A DNA stretch of 64,000 nucleotides from Diploptera punctata (Eukaryota; Arthropoda; Insecta; Blattodea; Blaberidae), in NCBI GenBank assembly GCA_030220185.1, contig JASPKZ010002337.1:124001-188000 (forward strand), read 5' to 3'. Shown one piece after another: positions 44,252 to 54,736 of this stretch (positions within the stretch are counted from its first letter, which is position 1; each line of letters opens with the position of its first letter). The notes beneath the pieces were generated by a model. It was not told where the DNA came from. It saw only the letters and a list, made by a program, of their open reading frames with translations, and ran no database searches. The position numbers were made by a program, and so were the translations under genes.

Positions 44252-44393
44252 TTGTCTTGGAATTCTTGGGTAGCTCATTTGGTTAGAGCGCTAAAGGTAC
44301 AGACTTTAGAGACTCGAGTTCAAATCCCGACTCAAGCATTCTTTTTTCTTTTCATATCATATTTACCTTCATTGCCAAATGTCAAAAATATAT

Positions 44394-44450
<57 letters not shown>
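44252..44450 (+). mobile_element. Single type 1 tRNA-like unit with (TA)n
   Basis: Contains only the right arm of the type 1 element: GGAATTCTTGGGTAGCTCA, then the tRNA-like body, the 'TTTTTTCTTTTCATATCATA' end, GCCAAATGTCAAAAATATAT, and a (TA)n run at 44399-44449. The left arm and spacer are missing. It is inserted against LINE-2. Confidence 0.75.
44264..44337 (+). tRNA. tRNA-like sequence (probably not a functional tRNA)
   Basis: Same layout as 30206-30279, with nine-base anticodon loop GGTACAGAC. Changes are TTGGGTAGCTCATTTGGTTA in the D arm and GAGTTCAAATCCC in the T arm. Confidence 0.55.
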
Positions 44451-44451
<1 letters not shown>

Positions 44452-44453
<2 letters not shown>

Positions 44454-44575
44454 GAGGGAAGTATATTATACAAGGGATGATTGGAAAACAGCTCAAGATA
44501 GGAATGCATGGAGAACTTACGTCTGCCTGGCCATGAAACTACGGGTTCAATAGTGCAGTGAGCTAGTTAATTATT
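44452..44575 (+). mobile_element. LINE-3 3' end
   Basis: Begins ATTTGAGGGAAGTATATTAT and runs through 'TGGAGAACTTACGTCTGCC' to GGCCATGAAACTACGGGTTC. It matches the 3' terminal part of LINE-3 and is 5' truncated directly at a (TA)n tract. Confidence 0.72.
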
Positions 44576-44689
44576 ATCGGAGATAATATGCAATGTTGAG
44601 AATTTTTAATATTTCGTTTTAATATTAGATAAAAAATTATATTTTTTTATTTCTGAATTATTTCTGTTATTTACACAGGTATCCTCAAC

Positions 44690-44935
44690 CAAAATATATA
44701 ATTTTATTCTTCCACACTTCCCGCTCTTGCGTATCTGCTTCTGTCATATTTCTCTTCTTCATGTAGTCTTGAATTCCCTTTATCCACGTTTGGCTTTGGT
44801 CTACCACGTTTCCCTTTTCCAGGAGGTATCCATTCCAATATCTCTTTGTTTGTTTCTGTTCCCCTTTTTTCTCACTATATGACTTTACCATCTTAGTTGG
44901 ATTTCTTCAATCTCCTGTACAATATCCTTTTCTAC
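44690..44935 (-). mobile_element. LINE C-terminal remnant
   Basis: Minus-strand frames read NVEKDIVQEIEEIQLRW, then (44685-44891) a frame ending TWIKGIQDYMKKRNMTEADT and REVWKNKI. This is the typical order of a LINE C-terminus. The GRPK motif is disrupted. Confidence 0.6.
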
Positions 44936-45179
44936 ATTCATAATTTATCTTACTGTATTATATTTTATTTTTATGATTTTGATATTAATGCAGATCTTCC
45001 TAATGAGTCAATTTATGTAACTAATAATTAAATTTAGAAATTTAAATAAGAACTATCGTTAAGCTAACCTCAGTACCTTGGAATAGAAAATACACACAAA
45101 ACCAAGCATTTTTACTAAGCATTTTATTATATTTATACGAAGCATGTACAGTCAGCAGAAAAAATAATACAATGAACTG

Positions 45180-45931
45180 TTATCATAAGTAATGCCACGA
45201 GTGATTTCCAAATTATCGATAAATTCACGACTCACGAAGTGAGGAGAGAATTTATCTAGAGAATTTGGAAATCAAGAGTGGCATTTGTTAGGACTATTTA
45301 ACGAATAAAATTAAGCTGTTTACTCACAAATCATTATTTAACTATAGTTATTTTAAAATATTTATATATTTAATGTAAATGGCGATGTTTGAAAACAAAT
45401 GAGAAGCGATAGGTACGCTTCATCTGCTCCTTTTGTTTATCACTGCAACCAGATCATACTATTTATTGCCAAAGGAACGCAATATTGTAAGAATGCTCTC
45501 TAATGGAGAGAAAATGAAACACATCAAACTGTATATTAATTCATTTCTGATGTCGTATGATGTAAATATGACAATTATATTTTTCTGGATTGTTACCTGG
45601 GAAAAAATACGTTTAAGAAAGTGCAAACAGTGGTTTTTTTTTGGTGGTATAATCAATTGCTACAAATGTTTTTATATTAACTCCCGCATGCGGCATGTGT
45701 TGACATTCATGCACTATATATACAATCTGGTAGCCGTATTTCTCACAGGCTCAGTCACTGCAAAATAATGGTCAGACCTGTTCAGAATATTAAAAAAGGA
45801 GGAGCCTTCTTTAATACGGTAATTATAACACTGATAAATATTTCGTGAAACACGATTCTGATTGGTTGTAAAACAGAAATAATTGAAATGTGATTGGCCA
45901 TTGAGTCCCATTTGGGGCATGAGTTAAATAG
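45180..45931 (+). repeat. Dispersed repeat R6, copy 3
   Basis: Best-preserved hairpin: GCCACGAGTGATTTCCAAATT pairs with AATTTGGAAATCAAGAGTGGC about 50 bases later (45193-45285). It ends ATTTGGGGCATGAGTTAAATAG. A 111-codon frame (45433-45768) is absent from other copies, so I treat it as chance. Confidence 0.72.
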
Positions 45932-45939
45932 TCATTAGA

Positions 45940-46215
45940 AATGGATTTTGGAGGAGATCGACACGAATTTTAAGACAGGATGAAATGTGGAATAATAAAA
46001 TAGGAGATATTATATAGCCTAAGTCGAAAAGAACATACTGGAAAACATATAATAAATCCTTGCGAGGTGTTATGAGTACCTCGAACGAATGGAAGATACC
46101 AAAGAATGTCCTTAAATAGGAGACTAGAGGAGGAAAGGAAAAATTAAATATGGACGTGACGGGTGATAAGGAAGAAGAAACATTATCAGAGATCTCCGAA
46201 GACAAATAACTTCAG
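45940..46215 (+). mobile_element. Decayed LINE fragment
   Basis: Broken plus frames read WRRSTRILRQDEMWNNKIGD, comparable to the RRSxRxSRxDxIRNxxIR block of several LINE families here. It follows R6 directly. Confidence 0.5.
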
Positions 46216-46264
46216 TTGAAAAATAAACATTGAAGTATGGAATGTTTGTAATAAAATAATAACT

Positions 46265-47040
46265 AACTCAGTGGCATAGACTTCTCCATTCGCCTGTTTG
46301 TTCATCTCCCTTTAATCCTAAAGTTTTCCTCAGAACTTTATTCTCAAATACTTGTCATATTTTCTTCTCCCTTAAAGTAGGTTAAGAATCCACATTTGCA
46401 TCCATATAATACAGGGCTATTCAGAAATAAGGAATAGAATTCAAACATTTATTTCTTCCAAACTACAAAAAATTGAAACACAATTCCAACGTTCCTGGAA
46501 AGAGAAAAGTTAAAATTTCACTATTTTATGCATTCAATATGAGAACCATGTGTTACACGACAAATATCAAAACGGTGGCTTATTTCTTGCCACACACGAA
46601 TCAGCTGGTCTCTAGTTATCGAATTCACAGCTTCAACAATTCGATGTCACAGATCTTCAAGAGTGTCAGGCATAGGGGGGGGGGGAAACTCGATCGTCTA
46701 CGTATTCCCACAGATAAAAATCTCACGGGTTAGATCTTATGACCTGGGAGGCCACCGGCGATGAAGTTGATTTTCTGCTCCTCCTCTCCCAATCCAACGT
46801 CCTATTGTGTCGCCATTATAATATAAATAATCAACATGACTAGCAACAGCGCCAATGCGGCCGTGATCAAAACTTTAAACTTTTCTATTTCCAGGAACGT
46901 TGGAATTGTGTTTCTGTTTCTTGTAGTTTGGAAGAAATAAATGTTTGAAGTCTGTTACTTCATTCTGAATAGACCGTATAATTACGTGAATAACAGTTTT
47001 ATAATGATTTCAGTTTAATGTTTTTTTATACGGAACAATA
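46265..47040 (-). mobile_element. LINE-3 fragment split by a mariner
   Basis: 46265-46410 and 46977-47040 join to a LINE-3 segment as at 16910-17105 (TCCATTCGCCTGTTTGTTCA, GAACTTTATTCTCAAATA, CATCCATATAAT, then AATAACAGTTTTATAATG). The mariner sits at a TA in between. Confidence 0.78.
46412..46976 (-). mobile_element. Deleted mariner-like element nested in LINE-3
   Basis: Starts CAGGGCTATTCAGAAATAAG and ends GAATAGACCG, flanked by TA on both sides. The interior matches 14315-14876 and, in reverse, 24389-25010. A run of G at about 46674-46686 is a local oddity. The transposase C-terminal remnant is on the minus strand and is broken. Confidence 0.88.
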
Positions 47041-47299
47041 TATTAAGACATAATGTAGATTTTATGAATATCCTGCAGAGGGGAAGGCTGAGAGATCCTC
47101 TAATTAACACTTGGTACATAAATCACACAGAAGTTAATGTAATCCTCTTTTGAATAGCTGAACTTGGTCCGAGCTGCCTCTTTCTATTATATCTTATTAA
47201 ATCATTGATAAAAACCGTGCCAATATTAATTTATTATACGAAGCTCTTGACTTTCTAATTGGAAAATTTAATTAGCAGTCTACCACTCTTGAATTACCC

Positions 47300-47800
47300 A
47301 GCTTTTTGCAGGGACTCCTTTCGTCCCAACATCCCTCAAATAACATTAAACTGAAAAAATACAATAAAACTGTTGTTCTCTTAGTTATATTATATGGATA
47401 CGAAACTTGGACTCTTACTTTATGGGAGGATAAAATATTATGAGCATTTGAGACTAAAGTGCTTAGGAAAAGTTTTGGAACAAAGAGAAATGAATAGACA
47501 GGTGAATGGAGAAGACTACTTAACAGTGAGCTACATGATATTTATAGGAAACCAGATGTGATAAGAACCGTTAAGTCTCATAGGCTACGATTTGTAGAAC
47601 ATGTACCACGAATGGGAAATTAATGAATAGAAGCTCGTTGTAGGAAAACCGCAAAGCTCCCAGTAGGCAGGTATAGAAAGAATAATATTAATTATGATTT
47701 GAAGAAATAGATTATACAGGTGGTGATTGGAAAATATTAGCTCAGGATAGGGAAGTATGCAGAGTATATTTACTTAGGATTTCTATAGTACCAATGTGTT
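47300..47800 (+). mobile_element. LINE-3 fragment
   Basis: Codons correspond to KTVVLLVILYGYETWTLTL, then ENKVLRKSFG-like and QSFRKSEMNRQVNG-like residues, with several stops. It is followed head to tail by another LINE-3 copy. Confidence 0.78.
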
Positions 47801-47819
47801 TGTTTAGCCTGTGGATTTT

Positions 47820-48925
47820 AAGGCAAGCTCTTATGCATTTGCGGGGACTTTTGGCATCCCAAACTCTCTCATAAAACGTTAAACACAAAATAAATAAATA
47901 TGTTTTTGCGCTATAGTGCGTTTTGTCGTACTTCCCAGCAATGGCGACCATTATTGAGAGATCAACTTCCTACATTTCGGGGTTGCCAACCTAAATAACT
48001 ATACTGTAATATTACATTTACACCCATGTGCGGAAAGTAAATCCACTGCTCTCTATGTATACTACGTACAGTGTATATACAGAAAATATCCAAAAGGTAG
48101 TGTTAATATACATTATACGAAACAAATCACTGCATTTTAAATAAACTGAACTTTCTTTGAAACAATATAAAATAATAAATACGTACTTGCGGCCATGTTA
48201 TCAATAATTGTTCTCAAGGCCTCCTGTTGTTTCAACTAATAAACATTGCCCACACTATTAACGTTAGTCAATTGTTTATAATGAACGCAAATATTTCCAA
48301 CAGAGATATTATTTTACTATTATTTAGGCCCTATTATTTTGAAAACACTATCGCGCAAAAACTAATGTACAACGCATGTTTGTGAAATGTTTTACAGAAT
48401 CTCGGAAATTAAAAACCTGGCTATCGCTCGGTTTTAAACATTTTTCCTCGATTCTGTAAAATCCACTTCACAACTTCGTATCATAATGTACTATATTCTT
48501 CCATTATATTATATGGATGCGAAACATAGATTCATAATTTGAGGGAGGAGAAAATATTAAGAGTATTAGAGAATAAAGATCTCATGAAAATTTCTGGACC
48601 AAAGATAGAGGCCAACACACAGGTGAATGCCTAAGACTTCATTACAATGAAATACTTTATCATTAAGGGGAAAAAAGTAATATAAAAGTTAAATCTCGAA
48701 GGATGGACGTGTGGCAACTAACTTGGTATAAAAGAGGGGCATGAAAACTTCTTGTAGAATAACCATAAAGCTTCCAGAATGTAGGCGAAGAATGAGACGA
48801 AAGAGAATAATATTTTTAAAAATAGGGTGATGAATTATACATGGAATTAAGTTTGTATGTCCGCGCGGCCATGAACCTTCGGGCTCGATAGTGTCATTGA
48901 GTTGCTTGGTTAATACCTTTTAATA
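47820..48925 (+). mobile_element. LINE-3 fragment split by R11
   Basis: 47820-47899 carries GGGGACTTTTGGCATCCCAA and the start of the frame. 48490-48925 resumes with TTCTTCCATTATATTATATG, then decayed C-terminal codons, to GGCCATGAACCTTCGGGCTC. R11 lies between, so it inserted after LINE-3. Confidence 0.72.
47900..48485 (-). repeat. Dispersed repeat R11, inverted copy nested in LINE-3
   Basis: Reverse complement of 23200-23755, from 'GCGCTATAGTGCGTTTTGTCG' through GTTGCCAACCTAAATAACTA to TTTTCCTCGATTCTGTAAAA. Its boundary against LINE-3 on both sides makes R11 a mobile unit of about 580 bases. Confidence 0.72.
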
Positions 48926-49032
48926 TTTAAGACATTGTCGGTTGTTTAAGGTGTTTTGCACAAAATAATATTATAAACATTACAGGTTAAGGCTATTGGT
49001 CTATCCCTCTCCAATTGTTAATTAGATATACT

Positions 49033-49962
49033 CGGACCAACGGATCTGTGTCCCTATAGCGCTGACGTATTTCTTAGAAAAGTACACGTCAATACTCACA
49101 CCATTTCACCGCACTCCCCTCCCACTACGTCAAATAGCAGCCATCGAGAAGGGATGTTGCCAAATTTCCCCCAGTGTCATGGCTCTTGAATATTGAATAA
49201 TGCAAGGTTGGTGTTGAGTTGACAACACTGGAGTCTAAGGGTCGCATGTTTGGACGCATTAGACAGTAAAATGCCTTCTCTGCTGAGCAAGTTGTATGCT
49301 AATACGATTTTGCTTACTCAGAAATCTGTTCATGCGATAATAATTGGTTAAATTTGTAAGCTACCTGCGGAGGTACCTTACATGAGCAACTCAAATTAAA
49401 ATCCCGAAGGGAACCGATGGTAATCGATGTACTTTGCTGCTTTATCCAACATTTATCCAAGATGTCGGACCTTGAAGACTTCGATCATGTTTTCGGTATA
49501 CACGGAGAAGAGGAATTTGATAGAGTCTACCAAAGAATTCAACTGGAAGAACAGGAGAATCGGCGTAATATTGCGTGTCGCAGACGTGTTTGTATACGGT
49601 ATTATTTGCGGGATGCAAGCATAAATGCATTCCTCTATAGCAGACGAAAATAACGGAAGTGGTTTTATCGCTGAGAATTCTGGGTAATTCGTTGCCAATA
49701 TTACGAAAACGTCGACACTCGTGCATGACCGGTAAGTCGGCCGTTAATTCGTTCTCAGCAATTGCTCACGGTGAATCAGCTCACTAGCGATTGAAAGTAA
49801 TTTGAGTAGAGAGTAATGTTCTAACATACGACTCTAAGTGCAAGAGAGAGATAGAAAAGAGTCAGAGAGGTAGGAATGCAGGGAGGGAAACGATTTGCCG
49901 AGGCAGAAAAGGAAGTAGGCTTTAGTTCGCATATCTTACGGGGACACAGATCCGTTGGACAG
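49033..49962. mobile_element. 0.93-kb TIR element
   Basis: Ends CGGACCAACGGATCTGTGTC and GGGACACAGATCCGTTGGAC then AG are inverted over about 21 bases with two mismatches near the outer edge. I could not define a target duplication. The body is less AT-rich than its surroundings and contains one credible small frame. The superfamily is unassigned. Confidence 0.7.
49462..49653 (+). CDS. 63-residue acidic/basic protein inside the TIR element
   Basis: Starts at ATG 49462 (MSDLEDFDHVFGIHGEEEFD) and continues with a Gln/Glu/Arg-rich segment (VYQRIQLEEQENRRN) and a basic end. An alternative upstream ATG exists at 49417. The charge pattern suggests a helical N-terminal piece of a transposon protein that has lost its remainder. 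No domain is recognised, and chance cannot be excluded. Confidence 0.4.
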   Translation: MSDLEDFDHVFGIHGEEEFDRVYQRIQLEEQENRRNIACRRRVCIRYYLRDASINAFLYSRRK

Positions 49963-49984
49963 ACAATACCATTGTCGTTTTGGT

Positions 49985-50300
49985 TCTCCCACTTCTCGTC
50001 GTCCTATAGGTATCTAGTTTTATAATATTCTAGTAAATCGATATGGTAAAATTTTCTGCACATGTTTATGTCATGTGTTATATAAAAGCGAACGTGTGTA
50101 TGTATATGATTTGTAAACTTCTAAACCACGCAACAAACTTTATGATAATTTGTACATAGAGGTTTTCAGGTACGGGGAGTGTTTAGTCGCTATCAATTAT
50201 TCTCTAGGAGTTCACTTGGAACGAAAATTTAAAAATTGCTCTAGCAATCGCAGTTCGGTATTTTAGAACGAAACTCGATATATTCTATTAAAATAAATCG
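49985..50300 (-). repeat. Dispersed repeat R10, inverted copy
   Basis: Reverse complement of about 19665-19850: AACACTCCCCGTACCTGAAA and GTGAACTCCTAGAGAATAAT on the minus strand. Its left part (TATAAAAGCGAACGTGTGTA) is a phrase frequent at the edges of insect repeats. Confidence 0.55.
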
Positions 50301-52039
50301 AGGTAATAATTGTCAAAAAATAGGCAAAATCTGGCCATTAGATATGTGTTATGTATAACAGTATGGGTTTGTAGAATAGAGCCTATGTTTAATGTCTTTA
50401 CCTACTATTATATAACAAACAGTGACGGTTTAGTTCGTAGTTACTACGCAACAAAACCAGTATTTTATATTCTAACAAAACACAATATCCTCTCAAAGCA
50501 TAAAATATAGATTCAACAAAACTTAAAATACACTTTAAGGATGATTTCGTATAACTACATAAATAAACTTCTATTGACTTTTCTAGAAATATATTAATAT
50601 TTGTATTATCGCTGTTTTTAAAATGTATCCCAATGAACCGTGAAAATCACCTTCTCCGCTAATTTTTATTTAAATTCACATATGAAACTAGTACCAAAAA
50701 TTACAGAATGTAACAACGGTTGTTGATTTATAGTGTTTTTTTTTTCTCCAAAGCCCACATTACTCTTTCTCTAAACATATAATTCAGCAATAAATAGATT
50801 TCATTAAATGTACTAAATATACAGAATATACTAACATACTCTGAAAGTAGATAAAATATTGTAGACAACACGTTACAAAATTAGGTTTAGTAACTAGTCG
50901 TCTATTGTTCGTCTGGCTTAACTTTCCAATAAATGTGTAGAAAGAGACAGTATATTCACCTCTCTCACACGCACCAGTGTTGACGGTGTTTCTTCACCAG
51001 AAGTTAGTAAGCGAAAAGGGCGAAGACGAAAACTGACAATAGGGTGGGTTCTTTCTTTTGTAACTGGGCGAAAGCGGTCAAGGATCTACCTTTATATATC
51101 CATCTTTCTCTTTGCCAAGATAACTACTTGTGCACCTCAATCCTGTTTGTAATTATTTTTTCTAGGTGTTTGAATTCAATATATGAATATTATTTAAAAT
51201 TTAGAAATAATAATGTTTATGACAATGAGATGGTACATGGAGGCGTACGTATTTTAGGTGTAGGTGGACGGTGACAACGTAAACAGGTTTAACAGAATAC
51301 TGAGGATGTTGGTTGGATATAAATTAGCTGCCAACAACACTTAGGTCTGACGCGAATGGGTTTCACTTCATTCAGCGGTGTTTAATTGAGAATTCAAAAC
51401 TGTAAACAAAGAGGCAACAGATTGGTACCATGTTACAATAAACAGCTGACAACAACACAACGGTAACAGACTGTTCTATTATTCCTTGTGGTTTGTTTAT
51501 GTGAAACGATAAAAAAAAACAATATCGCTGTATTTTTTTTAAAGAAGTTACTTGTGCATTTGAGTTCTAGAAAACAATGGAAACAATTTCTGTTTAGTTC
51601 TGAGTTTCCACAGGTGTTCACAATGAGAATGATGCAACTCTAGCTACAATATTCTGGTTGCAGAATGTTCCTATCTGTACCACACAATGACGTTAATAGT
51701 TGTGCTTTAATTGGAATAACATTTTAGGGTAAATTCTGGAATTATCAATGGATACACGATGACAATATAAAAAAATGCGGCCATTTTATGCGATGTGTCA
51801 GTTCATGGTGCTTCCAAAAGACAAGTGACTATTTGCTAACTTATCGGATAACATCGGTTGTAATTCATGCTATCGATATCTGGACTATATTTTGCATCAA
51901 CCGACTAAGCGCCATCTTAAAAATGTATTCTGATGCCATCTGTTGCACAGGCTCATCAAGTAAGTGTACGTACAATTTTAGCACCAAATCTTTAAATATA
52001 GCCTTATTACTAAAGAAACATATAAACGCCGCCATCAGT
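50301..52039. other. Long AT-rich interval without recognised features
   Basis: Several short frames exist (50310-50510, 51044-51274, 51433-51621, 51788-52078), none with a motif. It is one of the two longest intervals I cannot explain. It may hold old elements or regulatory sequence. Confidence 0.45.
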
Positions 52040-52290
52040 ACTATAAGAGCTTCTATGTTTTGTAATAAACGGCTATGAAATCAGATCATCATAAATTGTA
52101 ATCTAAACGTTGCATTATGCAGTTAAGCGTCAAATGTTCCCGCTCTTATACTGTTGATGCATAACTGTCAAACAAGGAGCAAAAATTGTTATATCTGGTA
52201 TTGTTAGTTTGCCGCTACAATAAATAGTGAATATTGATTTAAACTTTAAACGTATTTTTTTTCAAAACTTACATGCTGGTGAAGTGGAAT
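52040..52290 (-). repeat. Dispersed repeat R12, inverted copy
   Basis: Reverse complement of 28320-28575, including TGATGCATAACTGT, TTAAGCGTCAAATGTTCCC and GTAATAAACGGCTATGAAA. An additional phrase 'AGGTCTTAACTCCATCAGG' after it has a counterpart after copy 1 and near 55550. Confidence 0.65.
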
Positions 52291-52453
52291 AGCAGACCTT
52301 CAGGTCTTAACTCCATCAGGTAAATTAAATAAATAAACAAATAATGGCACATAGCAGGTTGTTGCATAACGCAGTCTATTTCTGTCAACCTGAGTGACGT
52401 GTGGCACGTGAATATACCTACAAGATGAGAGGTTAAAACAGTGGTATAAATTA

Positions 52454-52783
52454 CATCATCATCATCATCATAGTACATTCACGAATTTAGGCCATTTGTT
52501 GACCTGTTTCGGCCTCAAGAGAAACACCATCCAGAAGTCTTTTGAGTGGACGTCCTGGTCTTCTTCTTCCTGCAGGTTGATATCTTAACAATAGTTTAGG
52601 TATCCTGTGATCTTCCATTCGATGAACATGTTGTATCCATCTTGACTTATAATCAGAAATTTTGTTTTCTAAAGATTCCATGTGTAATTCTTCTAAGATG
52701 TCTTCATTTTTTTTGTGATCTAGTAGTGTGTATCCTGCAGTCCTCCGAAGATATCTCATTTCAGCAGATCTAAGTCTCTGTAC
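52454..52783 (-). mobile_element. LINE-1 3' fragment
   Basis: Intact minus-strand frame for the last 99 residues or so (LRSAEMRYLRRTAGYTLLDH to GVSLEAETGQQMA), stop at 52487, and tail visible as (ATC)n at 52454-52470. Nearly identical to 42371-42710. About 47 bases separate its truncated 5' end from unit A. Confidence 0.9.
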
Positions 52784-52830
52784 ATATTTCAATTCCTTCT
52801 GGCTTTTTTCGTGTTGAGACTTGAAAGTAG

Positions 52831-53055
52831 TTTTGAAGTTCCTTAGGACAGGTTACTGGCCCGACGCTAAGTAGTCCAGTGGTAGGGCTGCTACCTTTTA
52901 GTCTCTGGACAGACATTAGGATACCGCATTTACTCAGTACCTGATGGAACGGTTATACCGCCGTGACTCGGTCCTCAGAGCCTCGTTTGTGAAAACAGGT
53001 TGTACCACGAGAAGGTGAGGATGAGAATTGGGTAGGAGAGGTTATACACACGTCA
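52831..53055 (+). repeat. 225-bp dispersed unit A, copy 2
   Basis: About 98-99 percent identical to 1-225 by eye. Here it lies upstream of a minus-strand LINE-1 fragment, so its orientation relative to LINE-1 is opposite to that at 1-629. Confidence 0.8.
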
Positions 53056-53170
53056 CTACCCCTTACAACCCCTGTATAAATTACAAATGTACATTAATTT
53101 AATTTTGAATATGACATCTTTAATCTATCTAAAAATTAAGAATTACGTCTTTAGATTTTATGCATTTTTC

Positions 53171-53640
53171 TAACACTATATATATATATATATATATATA
53201 TAGCAAAATAATTATGGAAGAGGCTAATGAAGTGCTTTGTATGGAGTGTAGCATTGTATGGTGTAGAGACATGGACATTACGTCGGAATGAGGAAAATCG
53301 ATTGGAAAATTTTGAGATGCGGATATGGAGAACGATGTAGTGATTAAATGGAGAGGTAAAATAAAAAATAAATATATGCTGGACAGAGTGGGTGAAAGAA
53401 GAACAATGCTCGAACTCATAAAAAAGAGGGGAAAAATTGGATTGGCAACAGGCTAAGAAGAAACTGCCTGCTGACGGATGCCCTACAAGGAATGGTCAAC
53501 AGATAGGAAGTTAGAGGCAGAAAAAGACATCAGATGATAGACAATATTAAAATTAATGGGTTGTATGCGGATACAAAAATTAAAAGTTAAAGGAAGAGTG
53601 AAGAATGCAGAATTTGCAGTGAAAGACATGCTGTTGGTCA
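53171..53640 (+). mobile_element. LINE-5 3' fragment
   Basis: After (TA)n at about 53177-53202, codons read MKCFVWSVALYGVETWTLRR, ENRLENFEMRIWRTM, LDRVGERRTMLELIKKR, and GNRLRRNCLLTDAL-like residues in shifted frames. This is the C-terminal region of a LINE family distinct from LINE-1 to LINE-4. It ends near 53640, directly before the tRNA-like pair. Confidence 0.8.
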
Positions 53641-53677
53641 GAACACTATATATATATATGGCACAAGAAAAATAAGT

Positions 53678-53746
53678 GCTTGGACGGAATTTGAACCTGG
53701 ATCTCTGGATTGATACCCCAGTGCTCTACCGATTACGTTACCAAGC
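53678..53746 (-). tRNA. tRNA-like sequence, left arm of type 2 (probably not functional)
   Basis: Minus strand: GCTTGGTAACGTAATCGGTA, anticodon stem CTGGG/TCCAG with loop GTATCAA (U33 present, nominal anticodon AUC), T loop TTCAAAT. The T stem has mismatches. Close to the cloverleaf but imperfect. Confidence 0.5.
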
Positions 53747-53892
53747 AAATCTAGTACAAACATTTATTTTTCTTATATATATACTCTCGAAGAAGCGTCC
53801 CTGATATAAAGTAAAAATATTATATTTAATTTCCTTACTTGTTATAGGAGCTACTAGGTGGCAGTTGAGACCGAGTTCCCGCTACATCTCCT

Positions 53893-53936
<44 letters not shown>

Positions 53937-53947
53937 GTACTAGATTT

Positions 53948-54016
53948 GCTTGGTATCGTAATCGGTAGCGCACTGAGGTATCAATCCAGAGGTCCGGGTT
54001 CAAATCCCGTCCAAGC
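53948..54016 (+). tRNA. tRNA-like sequence, right arm of type 2 (probably not functional)
   Basis: GCTTGGT pairs with the 3' CCAAGC side. D arm has CGTA/GCGC-like pairing, the anticodon stem is weakened to CTGAG, and the T arm CCGGG/CCCGT has loop TTCAAAT. The B box GGTTCAAATCC is good. Confidence 0.5.
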
Positions 54017-54029
54017 ATTTATTTTTCTT

Positions 54030-54033
<4 letters not shown>

Positions 54034-54093
<60 letters not shown>
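54034..54093. repeat. (TA)n(GA)n microsatellite
   Basis: (TA)n to about 54060, followed by (GA)n to 54093, directly after the tRNA-like element. Confidence 0.95.
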
Positions 54094-54096
<3 letters not shown>

Positions 54097-54542
54097 TATA
54101 AATGTCGGTGACATAACAGAACAATGGCTCCACACGCATTGTGGAGTATAAATCAGGGCATAATAACCAGGCCCTTGTTCACAAATGATACAGGATTACT
54201 CTGCATTGTTTACACTGCAACACCTCTTGTCAAACTCGTTCACGCTATCATGTTACCGTTACGTTTATAATCCTCAGTTAAGATAGCTCTACTTTATTAC
54301 TATGAATATTATCATACATTATTCCTAATCTACATTACCTATTTTTTAACATCAGATTACTGTTATTCTTAAAATAAAAAAAAATCACAATCTCTCTTAT
54401 TTTACGTGACGGTTTGCTAAAATTATAACCCATTGATATTAGAATTTTGTATGTGTAATATCTAGGGCTAGGACTTTTATGATATAGCATATATATTTTG
54501 CAAGAGTGATATGTTTCTTAAATATACATAAATGCTTTTTAT
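54094..54542. other. No recognisable feature
   Basis: Unassigned AT-rich DNA. Confidence 0.4.
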
Positions 54543-54735
54543 AACTCAATAACTCACCGGCACTATCGAACCCATAGGTTTATGGCCGCGCGGACATAAG
54601 CTCTCCAAAAATCCCTACCTTGAGCTAATTTTTTCCAATCTTTTCTGTATAATCTACTTCCCTCAAATCATAGTTAATGTTATTCTCCCACCTCATTCTT
54701 GGCCTACCAATTGGGCGTTTTCCCTCTGGTTTTTC
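54543..54735 (-). mobile_element. LINE-3 3' end
   Basis: ACTCACCGGCACTATCGAAC through ATGGCCGCGCGGACATAAGC to GGGCGTTTTCCCTCTGGTTT. The upstream break is at the same base as in 3836-4012, and here it is fused to a mariner fragment. Confidence 0.8.
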
Positions 54736-54736
54736 A

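Larger units (their letters stand above)
53655..54033. mobile_element. tRNA-like inverted-pair element, type 2
   Basis: Left arm about 53660-53760 and right arm about 53935-54030. tRNA-like units face outward, with outer ends AAGAAAAATAAGTGCTTGGA and CCAAGCATTTATTTTTCTTA and inner edges CAAATCTAGTACAAA and TTTGTACTAGATTTG. The spacer contains AGGTGGCAGTTGAGACC. (TA)n tracts lie just outside on both sides and inside the right arm (53898-53931). The architecture is that of type 1 with a different tRNA-like sequence. Confidence 0.78.

Noticed and set aside
45433..45768. 111-codon frame in R6
   Set aside because: Not conserved in the two other R6 copies.
53655..54033. CRISPR-like repeat-spacer structure
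   Set aside because: The repeats are inverted tRNA-like units in a eukaryotic repeat context, with no regular direct-repeat array.
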